This document shows positions 1-6,113 of a DNA stretch of 6,745 nt, in pieces. The notes beneath the pieces were generated by a model that was not told the origin of the DNA, made no database searches, and saw only the letters and a list, made by a program, of their open reading frames with translations. The position numbers and the translations under genes were made by a program. How positions within the stretch are numbered: the stretch's first letter is position 1; each line of letters begins with the position of its first letter. Source of the stretch: an uncultured Alphaproteobacteria bacterium (lineage in GTDB: Bacteria; Pseudomonadota; Alphaproteobacteria; Micavibrionales; Micavibrionaceae); assembly GCA_937124505.1 (NCBI GenBank), contig CAKZKV010000356.1, positions 1 to 6,745 of the forward strand. The letters run 5' to 3'.

Positions 1-609
1 GGACAGACCGAACATAATGTGATTGATATTGCTGCGGGGGGGCAAACCGATAGCGCCTTAACGGAACTGGGCCGGCAGCAGGCGCAGGAAATTGCCCCCT
101 ATCTAGTGCATCTGGAGATTAAACCTTCGAAAATATTTCACAGTTCCATGCAGAGGGCGCGGGATACGGCAATGTATTTGAACAAGCATCTGGCGCTTGA
201 AATGGAAGAAGTGCATGATTTGCGGGAGCATGAGATCGGGGATTGGGAACTGCGGCCTTGGGACGAAGTTGGTGGGTTATTCGCCAAAGACGCAATGCCG
301 CCAAACGGAGAAACCGGCGCACAATTTGCAGCAAGAGTGCAGCGTGCCATCACCTATTGTCTGGATCAGACGGAACATGAGGGGCCGCCTCTGCTGGTTT
401 GCCATGGCGGACTGTTTTTTGCACTGGGCATTATGTATGACATTTTCGAGGCGATTACACACATTGATAATTGCCAGTTGCATTACTTTGAGCCGCATCA
501 CGATCATCCGTTTTTTCCATGGAAGATTGTGCATTTTGTGACAAATAGAGATGCCCTGGAAACAGAAGTGACTCCATTTTGCGCAACCAGATTAAAAAAG
601 GTCTCCTGA
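1..609 (+). CDS. Histidine phosphatase family protein (phosphoglycerate mutase-like), 5' end missing
   Basis: Branch-1 histidine phosphatase, a cytoplasmic fold that transfers phosphate through a phospho-histidine. The frame is open from base 1 and reads GQTEHNV, which is what follows the catalytic RH in the family's RHG(Q/E)T motif. The gene therefore begins upstream of the window, and the GTG at 19 is almost certainly internal. Numbering from that GTG, other family signatures are visible: the phosphate-binding Arg46 in HSSMQRARDTA, the likely acid Glu70 in LREHEIGDWE, and the second catalytic His129 in LLVCHGG. PPNGET lies between the last two. The stop at 607-609 is one base before the ATG of a paralogous phosphatase, so the two are probably cotranscribed and translationally coupled. 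The catalytic residues inside the window are intact, so an active enzyme is likely. The substrate (sugar phosphate, nucleotide or cofactor intermediate) cannot be told from this superfamily fold. A run of seven G at 36-42 lies in the coding frame. Confidence 0.92.
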   Translation, partial: GQTEHNVIDIAAGGQTDSALTELGRQQAQEIAPYLVHLEIKPSKIFHSSMQRARDTAMYLNKHLALEMEEVHDLREHEIGDWELRPWDEVGGLFAKDAMPPNGETGAQFAARVQRAITYCLDQTEHEGPPLLVCHGGLFFALGIMYDIFEAITHIDNCQLHYFEPHHDHPFFPWKIVHFVTNRDALETEVTPFCATRLKKVS

Positions 610-610
610 C

Positions 611-1261
611 ATGAGTGAAATTCCAGTCATACATTTTTTTATGCTGCGGCATGGGGAAAGTGACGCCAATGCGAGGTGCGTTTATGCCGGGCAATTTGAT
701 ACGCCCTTGACGGACCTTGGGCATGCACAGGCAGGGCAGGTGGCATCCCATGTGCCCCGTCTTGAGATTAAGCCGGAAATTGTTATTCATAGTCATCTTA
801 GCCGCGCCATTGACACAGCCAGGCCCAGTGCGAATGCGTTGGGGCTTGAGATGATTGAAGATATCGCATGGGCGGAACAACATTACGGGGACTGGCAAGG
901 TGTGCCCCATGAGCAGGTGAAGGAGCAACGCGCCGCAGGAATGGATCCGCCGAACGGGGAAAGCTATGAAGATTTCAGACAACGTATTGTGCAAGCAGCA
1001 ATTACAACATTTGCGCAATATAAAATGCCATTGATTGTCTGTCATGGCGGCTGTTTTCGTGCGCTAGCCGAGCATTATGGTTTGCCAGCGATCCGGGTGA
1101 AAAATACGACTCTTTATGAATTTGTGCCGCAGGAACAATCAGCAGAATTTCCATGGACAGTTTATCGGTATGACCGGGAAACGGGAGAAAAATGTCCGGA
1201 TGATCACTTTTGTGTGGAGAATCTTACCACGTCCGCACGTCGCCGGTATCCACATGAATAA
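611..1261 (+). CDS. Histidine phosphatase family protein, tandem paralogue of the upstream gene
   Basis: Complete 216-residue branch-1 histidine phosphatase. The ATG at 611 is supported by an AAGG (598-601) nine bases upstream, inside the 3' end of the preceding gene. The catalytic motif LRHGES places Arg13 and the phospho-acceptor His14 near the N terminus, as usual. Arg65 in SHLSRAIDTA is the expected phosphate ligand, Glu89 in WAEQHYGDWQG the likely proton donor, and His145 in LIVCHGG the second catalytic His. No signal peptide is seen, so it should be cytoplasmic. It shares with its neighbour the LEIKP segment, the PPNGE(S/T) loop, VCHGG and a late FPW motif, which indicates tandem duplication followed by divergence. 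The last 12 codons overlap, antisense, the end of the mepK-like gene. The tail (LTTSARRRYPHE) is therefore shaped by two coding constraints and is probably not part of the catalytic core. The substrate is unknown; GpmB-, CobC- or PhoE-like activities are all possible. Confidence 0.95.
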   Translation: MSEIPVIHFFMLRHGESDANARCVYAGQFDTPLTDLGHAQAGQVASHVPRLEIKPEIVIHSHLSRAIDTARPSANALGLEMIEDIAWAEQHYGDWQGVPHEQVKEQRAAGMDPPNGESYEDFRQRIVQAAITTFAQYKMPLIVCHGGCFRALAEHYGLPAIRVKNTTLYEFVPQEQSAEFPWTVYRYDRETGEKCPDDHFCVENLTTSARRRYPHE

Positions 1262-1784
1262 AATCGCTGCGCGGATAATATCCGACGCCACCGACTTTCA
1301 GGGCGCGGGCGATGTTGCGTAATTCTTTTGTGGAATAGCCGGGCAGATGGATATCCGCAGCCCGTCCTTTCATGTGATAGGAATTTTTGGCAACGCCTGT
1401 ACTGGCTTTACGCAACATGGCATTTGTTTTTGGGCTGCGATAGCCGGAAATAAGTTCAAGTGGTTTTCCTGTATTGGTACGAACCTGCAGTGATGCCAGA
1501 ATATCAAGCAGGTGAGGGTCCATTGTATAGACATCTCCTGTACGGAAATCACGCATAAACTGGTTAATTTTACGAAAAGCATCGGGGAGGTAGCGGTTCC
1601 CGATCCGATAAACACCTTCAAACTTTTCATTCGTATGGGCGTTCACAAGAGAAACTTTATAGTGTGGTAAGGAAAGCCGTCCCGCCATGGCCGTTCCTGG
1701 AATTGTCGTCATAACCCCACCAGCAAGAAGCCCCTTCAAAAGCGTGCGACGTGTCGCATCTTCTAATTCTGTCTTGTCGATCAT
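1224..1784 (-). CDS. mepK: Murein endopeptidase MepK/YcbK-like (DUF882, M15 fold), Tat-exported
   Basis: 186-residue zinc metallopeptidase of the M15/DUF882 family. E. coli MepK (YcbK) cleaves meso-DAP to meso-DAP (3-3) cross-links in the periplasm. The N terminus carries a twin-arginine signal: TRRTLLKGLLAGG with Arg12-Arg13, a hydrophobic stretch, and a possible cleavage after TAMA (about residue 34). The peptidase core shows LISGYRSP (111-118), the zinc motif HMKGRAAD with His137 and Asp144, and the third ligand His177 in GVGYYPRSDFIHVDTG. The protein ends VRTW. This closing block closely resembles E. coli YcbK as I remember it, so the family call is firm; the exact bond cleaved is inferred. 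The ATG at 1784 has a GGAAG Shine-Dalgarno (1794-1798) nine bases upstream. The gene follows the L,D-transpeptidase by 86 bp on the same strand, the ldtD-mepK arrangement of E. coli. Its 3' end overlaps the convergent phosphatase gene by 38 bp, and no terminator is visible there. Confidence 0.93.
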   Translation of the reverse strand: MIDKTELEDATRRTLLKGLLAGGVMTTIPGTAMAGRLSLPHYKVSLVNAHTNEKFEGVYRIGNRYLPDAFRKINQFMRDFRTGDVYTMDPHLLDILASLQVRTNTGKPLELISGYRSPKTNAMLRKASTGVAKNSYHMKGRAADIHLPGYSTKELRNIARALKVGGVGYYPRSDFIHVDTGDVRTW

Positions 1785-1863
1785 GCTTAAATTCTTCCGG
1801 TTTTTATTTGTGCTATTTAGTCTATGATAAAGGAGATATCTTAAAGAAATTTAACTATATCAT

Positions 1864-1886
1864 AAAATGCCTAATTTTTGTAGGCA
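1864..1886 (-). terminator. Candidate weak hairpin terminator or attenuator at the end of the L,D-transpeptidase gene
   Basis: Read on the minus strand, a perfect 6-bp stem TGCCTA/TAGGCA closes a 7-base loop (CAAAAAT) and is followed directly by TTTT and an AT-rich stretch. The TAG stop of the transpeptidase lies inside the right arm. The stem is short and the T tract brief, so at best it would give partial termination between the transpeptidase and the mepK-like gene. I see no convincing sigma-70 promoter in the 86-bp AT-rich gap, so some read-through into mepK is likely. The hairpin could be chance. Confidence 0.3.
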
Positions 1887-3481
1887 AGAGTCGTTCCATT
1901 TTTTTTCGTTGCAAAGGCCATCATTGGCATCTTGTTCTGCTGGTACAAAACTGACACCAATAACGAATCCCAATCATAAGAATCAGGACCGTATGCCAAA
2001 CTACCATCTTCATTAATCCAAACCGTCAGGTAAAGCAAGTAGACAGGAATTTTATTTTCAGCGGCAATGTCTGCCATTTTTCCTCGTGCCAGCATTCTGT
2101 CAGTAAATGTTGGGTCCCAGTTGGAATTTGAAGAGAGAATAAAGTCTGCGACTTTCCTGGGTTCTTTGATTCGTACGCATCCGGAACTGACATTTCGGTT
2201 GGAACTCCGGAAGTATTCGGGGGAAGACGTGTCATGCAGATAAATATTATACTGGTTCGGCATCAGGATGCGGATGGTTCCCAGAGGATTCGTCGGGCCG
2301 GGGCTTTGAATCATTCGATACTGCTTCAGGCCTTGTTCACTCATACTTGACCAATCTACCAGTGTAGGGTCGATGCTGACCCAGCCGCCTTCCTCTGTGC
2401 GGCCTTTGATATCAATTCCCTTTTGCACCAAAGCGTAAGGATCTTTTTGAAGCATAGGAAGGAAATCTTCTTTTTTGATGGTCTTGGGAACCGTCCATGT
2501 CGGGTTGTAACGCACGCCTGTTATTTTGGAAATAAAACTGGCGGTTGGTCGTTTCTTACGTCCGACAATCACAGGCATTTCATGAATGATCTGTCCGTTT
2601 TCAATGGCCCAAAGGGTCGCGGAAGGGATGTTGACCAGAACGTACTTTTCCGGCTTATCAGGAGAAAGCCAGCGCAGACGTTCCATATTGGCAATGATCT
2701 GATGGACTTTGTCGCGCGGTGTTTTGTTCATCAGATTCAGTGTTTGCGGGCCGACAATGCCGTCAGCTTTCAGGTTGTTGTCCTGCTGAAAATGGATCAC
2801 GGCTTGCACCAGTTCGTCATCATAAACGTTTTTTTGCCAGTCGTGGGCCGGAATGTTCAGAAAACGGCGCAGCATAGGTACAAATTCCTGATGAACAGCA
2901 CCGGGGCGAAGAAGTTTTGTCTGGGTCAGAATCAATCTCTCCTGAGGAGGATGTTCGGATGTGACGAGTGTCACCAGTTCTTCTTTCATCTTTTTATATA
3001 AGGGGCCTTTGGGCTCCAGAGTAGATAAAAAAGCCTCAAGATTATTTGTGTTTTGCGCTTGTGCAAGTAGCCAGTTAACATCATAGGGGGTTCGCCAGTA
3101 TCTCGAATCCTGTTCGATGAGATCAGCGCTAACACGCATTCCCGTCATGTCTTGCACATAGCGTAAATACGCATCGCTGATCATCTGGTCAAAGAAACGT
3201 GGAGCAATATTTTGTTTGCTGATCAGATAATTTTTTAGGTCATCCACATGGTAATTGCGCGGGTTTAGGCCATGCTTCCATGAGTCTTCCAGAAAGCCAA
3301 GCAGGATTTCCGTGTTTCTCACGGGTTTTCCGCGACTATCCAGCCATAAGAAGGTGAGGGATTGAGACTGGTAATATTGCTCAATCAGTTTGTTATATTT
3401 TAATCCGTCGATGGCATTGGCTTCCCGCCCACTCACCACAGAGAGCAGCAGAATTACAAAAAGCATGGATCTTATTCTCAT
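1871..3481 (-). CDS. ldtD: L,D-transpeptidase, YcbB/LdtD type
   Basis: 536-residue periplasmic enzyme that would form 3-3 cross-links between meso-DAP residues of adjacent stem peptides. Residues 1-23 are a signal peptide with a likely cut after EANA. An N-terminal scaffold domain of the YcbB type spans about 25-195. A peptidoglycan-binding_1 domain follows (about 198-252, with AVIHFQQDNNLKADGIVG). The YkuD catalytic domain runs from about 278 to 485. It contains a capping-loop insertion (about 335-395), His416 in IYLHDT and the nucleophile Cys435 in VSSGCVRI, so the active site is intact. About 50 residues follow the YLLYLTVW block. E. coli LdtD is somewhat longer (615 residues), so this is a shorter member. 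The symbol is given by family resemblance. The ATG at 3481 has AGGA (3489-3492) seven bases upstream. It lies 38 bp after the small membrane protein gene and upstream of mepK. Being cysteine-based, the family resists most beta-lactams other than carbapenems. Confidence 0.95.
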   Translation of the reverse strand: MRIRSMLFVILLLSVVSGREANAIDGLKYNKLIEQYYQSQSLTFLWLDSRGKPVRNTEILLGFLEDSWKHGLNPRNYHVDDLKNYLISKQNIAPRFFDQMISDAYLRYVQDMTGMRVSADLIEQDSRYWRTPYDVNWLLAQAQNTNNLEAFLSTLEPKGPLYKKMKEELVTLVTSEHPPQERLILTQTKLLRPGAVHQEFVPMLRRFLNIPAHDWQKNVYDDELVQAVIHFQQDNNLKADGIVGPQTLNLMNKTPRDKVHQIIANMERLRWLSPDKPEKYVLVNIPSATLWAIENGQIIHEMPVIVGRKKRPTASFISKITGVRYNPTWTVPKTIKKEDFLPMLQKDPYALVQKGIDIKGRTEEGGWVSIDPTLVDWSSMSEQGLKQYRMIQSPGPTNPLGTIRILMPNQYNIYLHDTSSPEYFRSSNRNVSSGCVRIKEPRKVADFILSSNSNWDPTFTDRMLARGKMADIAAENKIPVYLLYLTVWINEDGSLAYGPDSYDWDSLLVSVLYQQNKMPMMAFATKKNGTTLAYKN

Positions 3482-3519
3482 ATCTATTTCCTATCAGAGT
3501 TGAGGGGGGAAGCAAGTGT

Positions 3520-3864
3520 TTAAGTGTGTTCTTTAACTACCCTGTTTTGTTTTTCTGTTTTGTTTGGAGTTTGTTCGGATTGTACAATTTTGTGCTGCAT
3601 CTTGTTAAAAGAAGGAATAAGCAAAAGGATGGGTAACAAGAACAGAGCGCCATATTTCAGTGAGTCAGGAAACACAAAATATAATGCGGCAAAAACGACC
3701 AGCAGGTATGTCCATAAAAACACGGATAATTTGACAGCAAAGGCGCGTTCTGCCGGGCCATTTGTATTTTTGATGGCGCAATACGTCCCAAAAGCGCCAC
3801 CGGCAAGTCCGATGAACGCGCCCAAAGATCCAAATACAATCCCCCAAAAGGCCTGATTTTCCAT
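3520..3864 (-). CDS. Small integral membrane protein, three predicted helices, function unknown
   Basis: 114 residues from the ATG at 3864. Three hydrophobic segments lie at about 7-30, 44-65 and 70-84, followed by a charged C-terminal tail of about 30 residues rich in Lys, Gln and Glu. Between the first two helices is a distinctive stretch, GAFGTYCAIKNTNGPAER, that looks like the conserved core of a family of small bacterial inner-membrane proteins, but I cannot assign a function. A TTG at 3879 would add five residues (MYDHT) in the same frame. Neither start has a Shine-Dalgarno sequence, so ATG is preferred by codon alone. The gene begins 36 bp after the ilvD stop and ends 38 bp before the L,D-transpeptidase start, so it is probably cotranscribed with both. 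The hydrophobic pattern and the tight spacing on both sides support a real gene. Confidence 0.75.
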   Translation of the reverse strand: MENQAFWGIVFGSLGAFIGLAGGAFGTYCAIKNTNGPAERAFAVKLSVFLWTYLLVVFAALYFVFPDSLKYGALFLLPILLLIPSFNKMQHKIVQSEQTPNKTEKQNRVVKEHT

Positions 3865-3865
3865 C

Positions 3866-3877
3866 GTATGATCATAC
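3866..3877. repeat. 12-bp perfect palindrome at the ilvD/membrane-protein junction
   Basis: GTATGATCATAC is its own reverse complement. It lies one base upstream of the chosen ATG of the small membrane protein, where a ribosome binding site would be expected. If the TTG at 3879 is the real start, the palindrome is inside the coding region. It could be a protein-binding site or could hinder initiation as a short hairpin, but may be chance in AT-rich DNA. Confidence 0.4.
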
Positions 3878-3900
3878 AATGAAAAGCATTTAAAAAGTAT

Positions 3901-5625
3901 TTATAAGTCTACATAGGCGATTGTTTCACCCGCTGCACCGGGATGGGTGACCGCGCCTTTTTCCGCGGTGCCCACCAGTTGCTCATATTTCCAAAGAGCG
4001 CCGGAGGTGTATTTTGTGGTGCGCGGTTGCCATGATTTTTTACGTTCTGCCAGTTCTTCGTCCGACAATTTTACGTCCATGGTTCCGGTTTCGGCGTTGA
4101 TGGAAATAATGTCGCCGTCTTTCAACAGGCCGATGGGGCCGCCGACTGCTGCTTCCGGGCCTACATGCCCGATACAGAAACCGCGTGTGCCGCCGGAGAA
4201 ACGTCCATCGGTGATGAGGGCGACTTTGCCGCCCATCCCCTGACCATATAGTGAGCCGGTTGTTGCCAGCATTTCACGCATGCCGGGGCCGCCCTTGGGG
4301 CCTTCATAGCGGATGACCAGAACGTCTCCTTCTTCGTACTTACGATCCAGAACGGCTTGCAGGCACTCTTCCTCGCTGTCAAAGCAACGGGCAGGGCCTT
4401 CAAATTGCAGTTTCTCCAATCCGGCAATCTTGACGATCGCGCCTTGCGGGCAGAGATTACCTTTCAGCCCGACCACGCCGCCAGTCGGGTGAATGGGTTT
4501 TTCCAGAGGGAAGACAACGTCTTGCTCATGGGCTGGAAACTGTACATCACGGTAATTTTCGCCGAGAGTTTTGCCGGTGACGGTCAGACAGTCTTCGTGC
4601 AGATAACCACCTTTCATTAATTCCTTGATCACCACGCCAACGCCACCGATTTCGTAGAGGTCTTTGGCAACATATTTTCCGCCCGGTTTCAGGTTTGCAA
4701 TGTAGGGAACTTTCTTGAAGATATCGGCAACGGCATGCAGATCGAAGTCAATCCCGGCTTCGTGGGCAATCGCAGGCAGGTGCAAAGCAGCATTTGTAGA
4801 ACCACCTGTGGCGGCAACCACCATGGCTGCGTTTTCCAGTGCCTTCCGCGTGACGATATCGCGTGGACGAATATTTTTTTCAATCAATGTCATTACCGCC
4901 TGACCGGACGCATATCCATATTCATCACGGCTTTCGTAAATTGCCGGCGCGCCCGCAGACCCCGGCAGGGCCAGGCCGATGGCTTCGGACACGCAGGCCA
5001 TGGTATTGGCGGTAAACTGGCCGCCGCATGCCCCCGCGCAGGGGCATGCCTTGCATTCCATTTCTTTCAGGTCGGCATCGCTGAATTCGCCGGTGGCATG
5101 TTTGCCCACCCCTTCAAAAACGTCGATGATCGTCACATCTTCGCCGCGGAAATTACCGGGCAGGATGGAGCCGCCATACATGAAGACAGACGGGCAGTTT
5201 AGACGCACCATGACCATCATCATGCCGGGCAGGGACTTGTCACATCCGGCCAGACCGACCAAAGCATCATAGCAATGACCGCGCATGGTCAGCTCGACGG
5301 AATCGGCAATGACCTCCCGTGAAACAAGGGAGGAGCGCATGCCCTCATGCCCCATCGCAATGCCGTCTGTGACGGTAATGGTCGTAAATTCGCGGGGCGT
5401 TCCAGAAGCTTCTTTCACGCCTTTCTTGACAGATTGTGCCTGTCGCCCAAGCTCAATATTACAGGGGGCGGCTTCGTTCCAGCAGGTGGCCACACCGACC
5501 AGAGGCTGGGCGAGGTCTTCATCTGTCAGATCCATGGCGCGCATCATCGCACGGTGCGGGGCCGACTTCGGGCCGATAGTTACATAACGGGAGGGGAGAG
5601 TGTCTTTATTCCATATTTTAGTCAT
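3901..5625 (-). CDS. ilvD: Dihydroxy-acid dehydratase
   Basis: Complete IlvD, the cytoplasmic iron-sulfur enzyme that dehydrates 2,3-dihydroxy-isovalerate and 2,3-dihydroxy-3-methylvalerate to the keto acids leading to valine, leucine and isoleucine. From the ATG at 5625 it is 574 residues, within the usual range for the short form. Cluster ligands are the Cys in NEAAPCN (Cys55), AGCDKS (Cys128) and GACGG (Cys200). [11 protein letters not shown] and DKSLPGM form the metal and substrate site, and the presumed base is Ser477 in GRFSGGTRG. Extra Cys in [12 protein letters not shown] make the third region Cys-rich. The frame extends to a TTG at 5640 (adding MLSLS), but [13 protein letters not shown] is a typical family N terminus. 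The bases before the ATG (TCTCTCC) give no Shine-Dalgarno. It lies 61 bp after a small secreted-protein gene and 36 bp before a small membrane-protein gene. No ilvB, ilvC or leu gene is in the window, and no leucine-type attenuator peptide is visible in the 61-bp leader. Confidence 0.98.
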   Translation of the reverse strand: MTKIWNKDTLPSRYVTIGPKSAPHRAMMRAMDLTDEDLAQPLVGVATCWNEAAPCNIELGRQAQSVKKGVKEASGTPREFTTITVTDGIAMGHEGMRSSLVSREVIADSVELTMRGHCYDALVGLAGCDKSLPGMMMVMVRLNCPSVFMYGGSILPGNFRGEDVTIIDVFEGVGKHATGEFSDADLKEMECKACPCAGACGGQFTANTMACVSEAIGLALPGSAGAPAIYESRDEYGYASGQAVMTLIEKNIRPRDIVTRKALENAAMVVAATGGSTNAALHLPAIAHEAGIDFDLHAVADIFKKVPYIANLKPGGKYVAKDLYEIGGVGVVIKELMKGGYLHEDCLTVTGKTLGENYRDVQFPAHEQDVVFPLEKPIHPTGGVVGLKGNLCPQGAIVKIAGLEKLQFEGPARCFDSEEECLQAVLDRKYEEGDVLVIRYEGPKGGPGMREMLATTGSLYGQGMGGKVALITDGRFSGGTRGFCIGHVGPEAAVGGPIGLLKDGDIISINAETGTMDVKLSDEELAERKKSWQPRTTKYTSGALWKYEQLVGTAEKGAVTHPGAAGETIAYVDL

Positions 5626-5686
5626 GGAGAGACTTAACAATATTCCGGCACACTATGCAATATGAGGACGAAAAATTTTATCAATA

Positions 5687-5974
5687 TCAAATTTTATAAT
5701 CTGCCAAACGGCGGCCTTTGTAATAGCAAATCACCAGACCATCCAGAGAGGTAAAATCCTCGTAATCCTTCGCCAGTTTTCTGCATTCCCCTATATTTGA
5801 AGGGGTTTCCTTAAAATCAAGCACGGTTGTTTCAACCTGGCGAATGCCATCCTTGACGGTTTCCATTAATATGACCATCCGGTCAACCGGGGGAACCTGT
5901 TGTTGCTGTGCATATGTGGAGACGGCGGCGCAAGAAAAGCAGATGGTCAGCAAAAGGCTTAATAAGTGTTTCAT
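5687..5974 (-). CDS. Small secreted protein, uncharacterised
   Basis: 95 residues, not recognised. Residues 1-22 form a clear Sec signal peptide: MKH, a leucine-rich core, and a likely cut after STYA. The mature part is therefore about 73 residues starting QQQQVPPVD. There is no proper lipobox, because Cys15 is preceded by CFS, so it should be soluble in the periplasm or exported. The mature chain has two cysteines (Cys64 in NIGECRKL and Cys83 in LVICYYKGRR) that could form a disulfide; the C terminus is basic and aromatic. The ATG at 5974 has AGGA (5982-5985) seven bases upstream, which together with the signal peptide supports a real gene. It is first in the minus-strand block, 61 bp before ilvD, and divergent from lpxA across 139 bp. 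An envelope role would suit the neighbours downstream, but that is inference from context only. Confidence 0.75.
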   Translation of the reverse strand: MKHLLSLLLTICFSCAAVSTYAQQQQVPPVDRMVILMETVKDGIRQVETTVLDFKETPSNIGECRKLAKDYEDFTSLDGLVICYYKGRRLADYKI

Positions 5975-6007
5975 TGCAAAATCCTGATTTATTATAGATA
6001 CATGACC

Positions 6008-6035
6008 TTTAAGAAGTAAGGTAACACTTCTGAAA
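6008..6035. repeat. Imperfect inverted repeat in the divergent intergenic region
   Basis: Arms TTTAAGAAGT (6008-6017) and ACTTCTGAAA (6026-6035) match at nine of ten positions around an 8-base spacer (AAGGTAAC). The dyad lies 33 bp upstream of the small secreted-protein gene and 78 bp upstream of lpxA. It could be a regulator operator or a leader hairpin. The spacing fits a dimeric regulator, but no regulator gene lies nearby. Confidence 0.4.
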
Positions 6036-6113
6036 CTCTATTCCAAGCAGCTTGTAATGTCCCGCAATAAAGTGTGAGTTGAGCCATGTGCGGATTTATT
6101 TCATTACTCTGAT

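Noticed and set aside
455..1045. 196-residue minus-strand open frame across the two phosphatase genes
   Set aside because: It is antisense to two clear catalytic-motif genes, shows no domain or signal, and has no plausible operon partner.
1829..1835. Strong + strand Shine-Dalgarno-like AAAGGAG between the transpeptidase and mepK genes
   Set aside because: No start codon at suitable spacing opens a credible + strand gene. The region lies between two minus-strand genes and the match is probably chance.
1823..1864. TATGATA/TATCATA inverted repeat with 28-bp spacing in the ldtD-mepK gap
   Set aside because: Short AT-rich arms far apart are expected by chance in an AT-rich gap.
2423..3001. 192-residue + strand open frame inside the transpeptidase gene
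   Set aside because: It is antisense to the scaffold, binding and early catalytic domains of a well-supported enzyme, with no recognisable features of its own.
5991..5996. Perfect minus-strand TATAAT upstream of the small secreted-protein gene
   Set aside because: It lies so close to the ATG at 5974 that transcription would begin at about 5984, inside the Shine-Dalgarno. The best -35 at 17-bp spacing (TTACTT) is poor. Not called as a promoter.
6079..6107. TTGAGC followed 17 bp later by CATTAC, a possible + strand promoter for lpxA
   Set aside because: The -10 matches the consensus at only three of six positions, too weak to call by eye.
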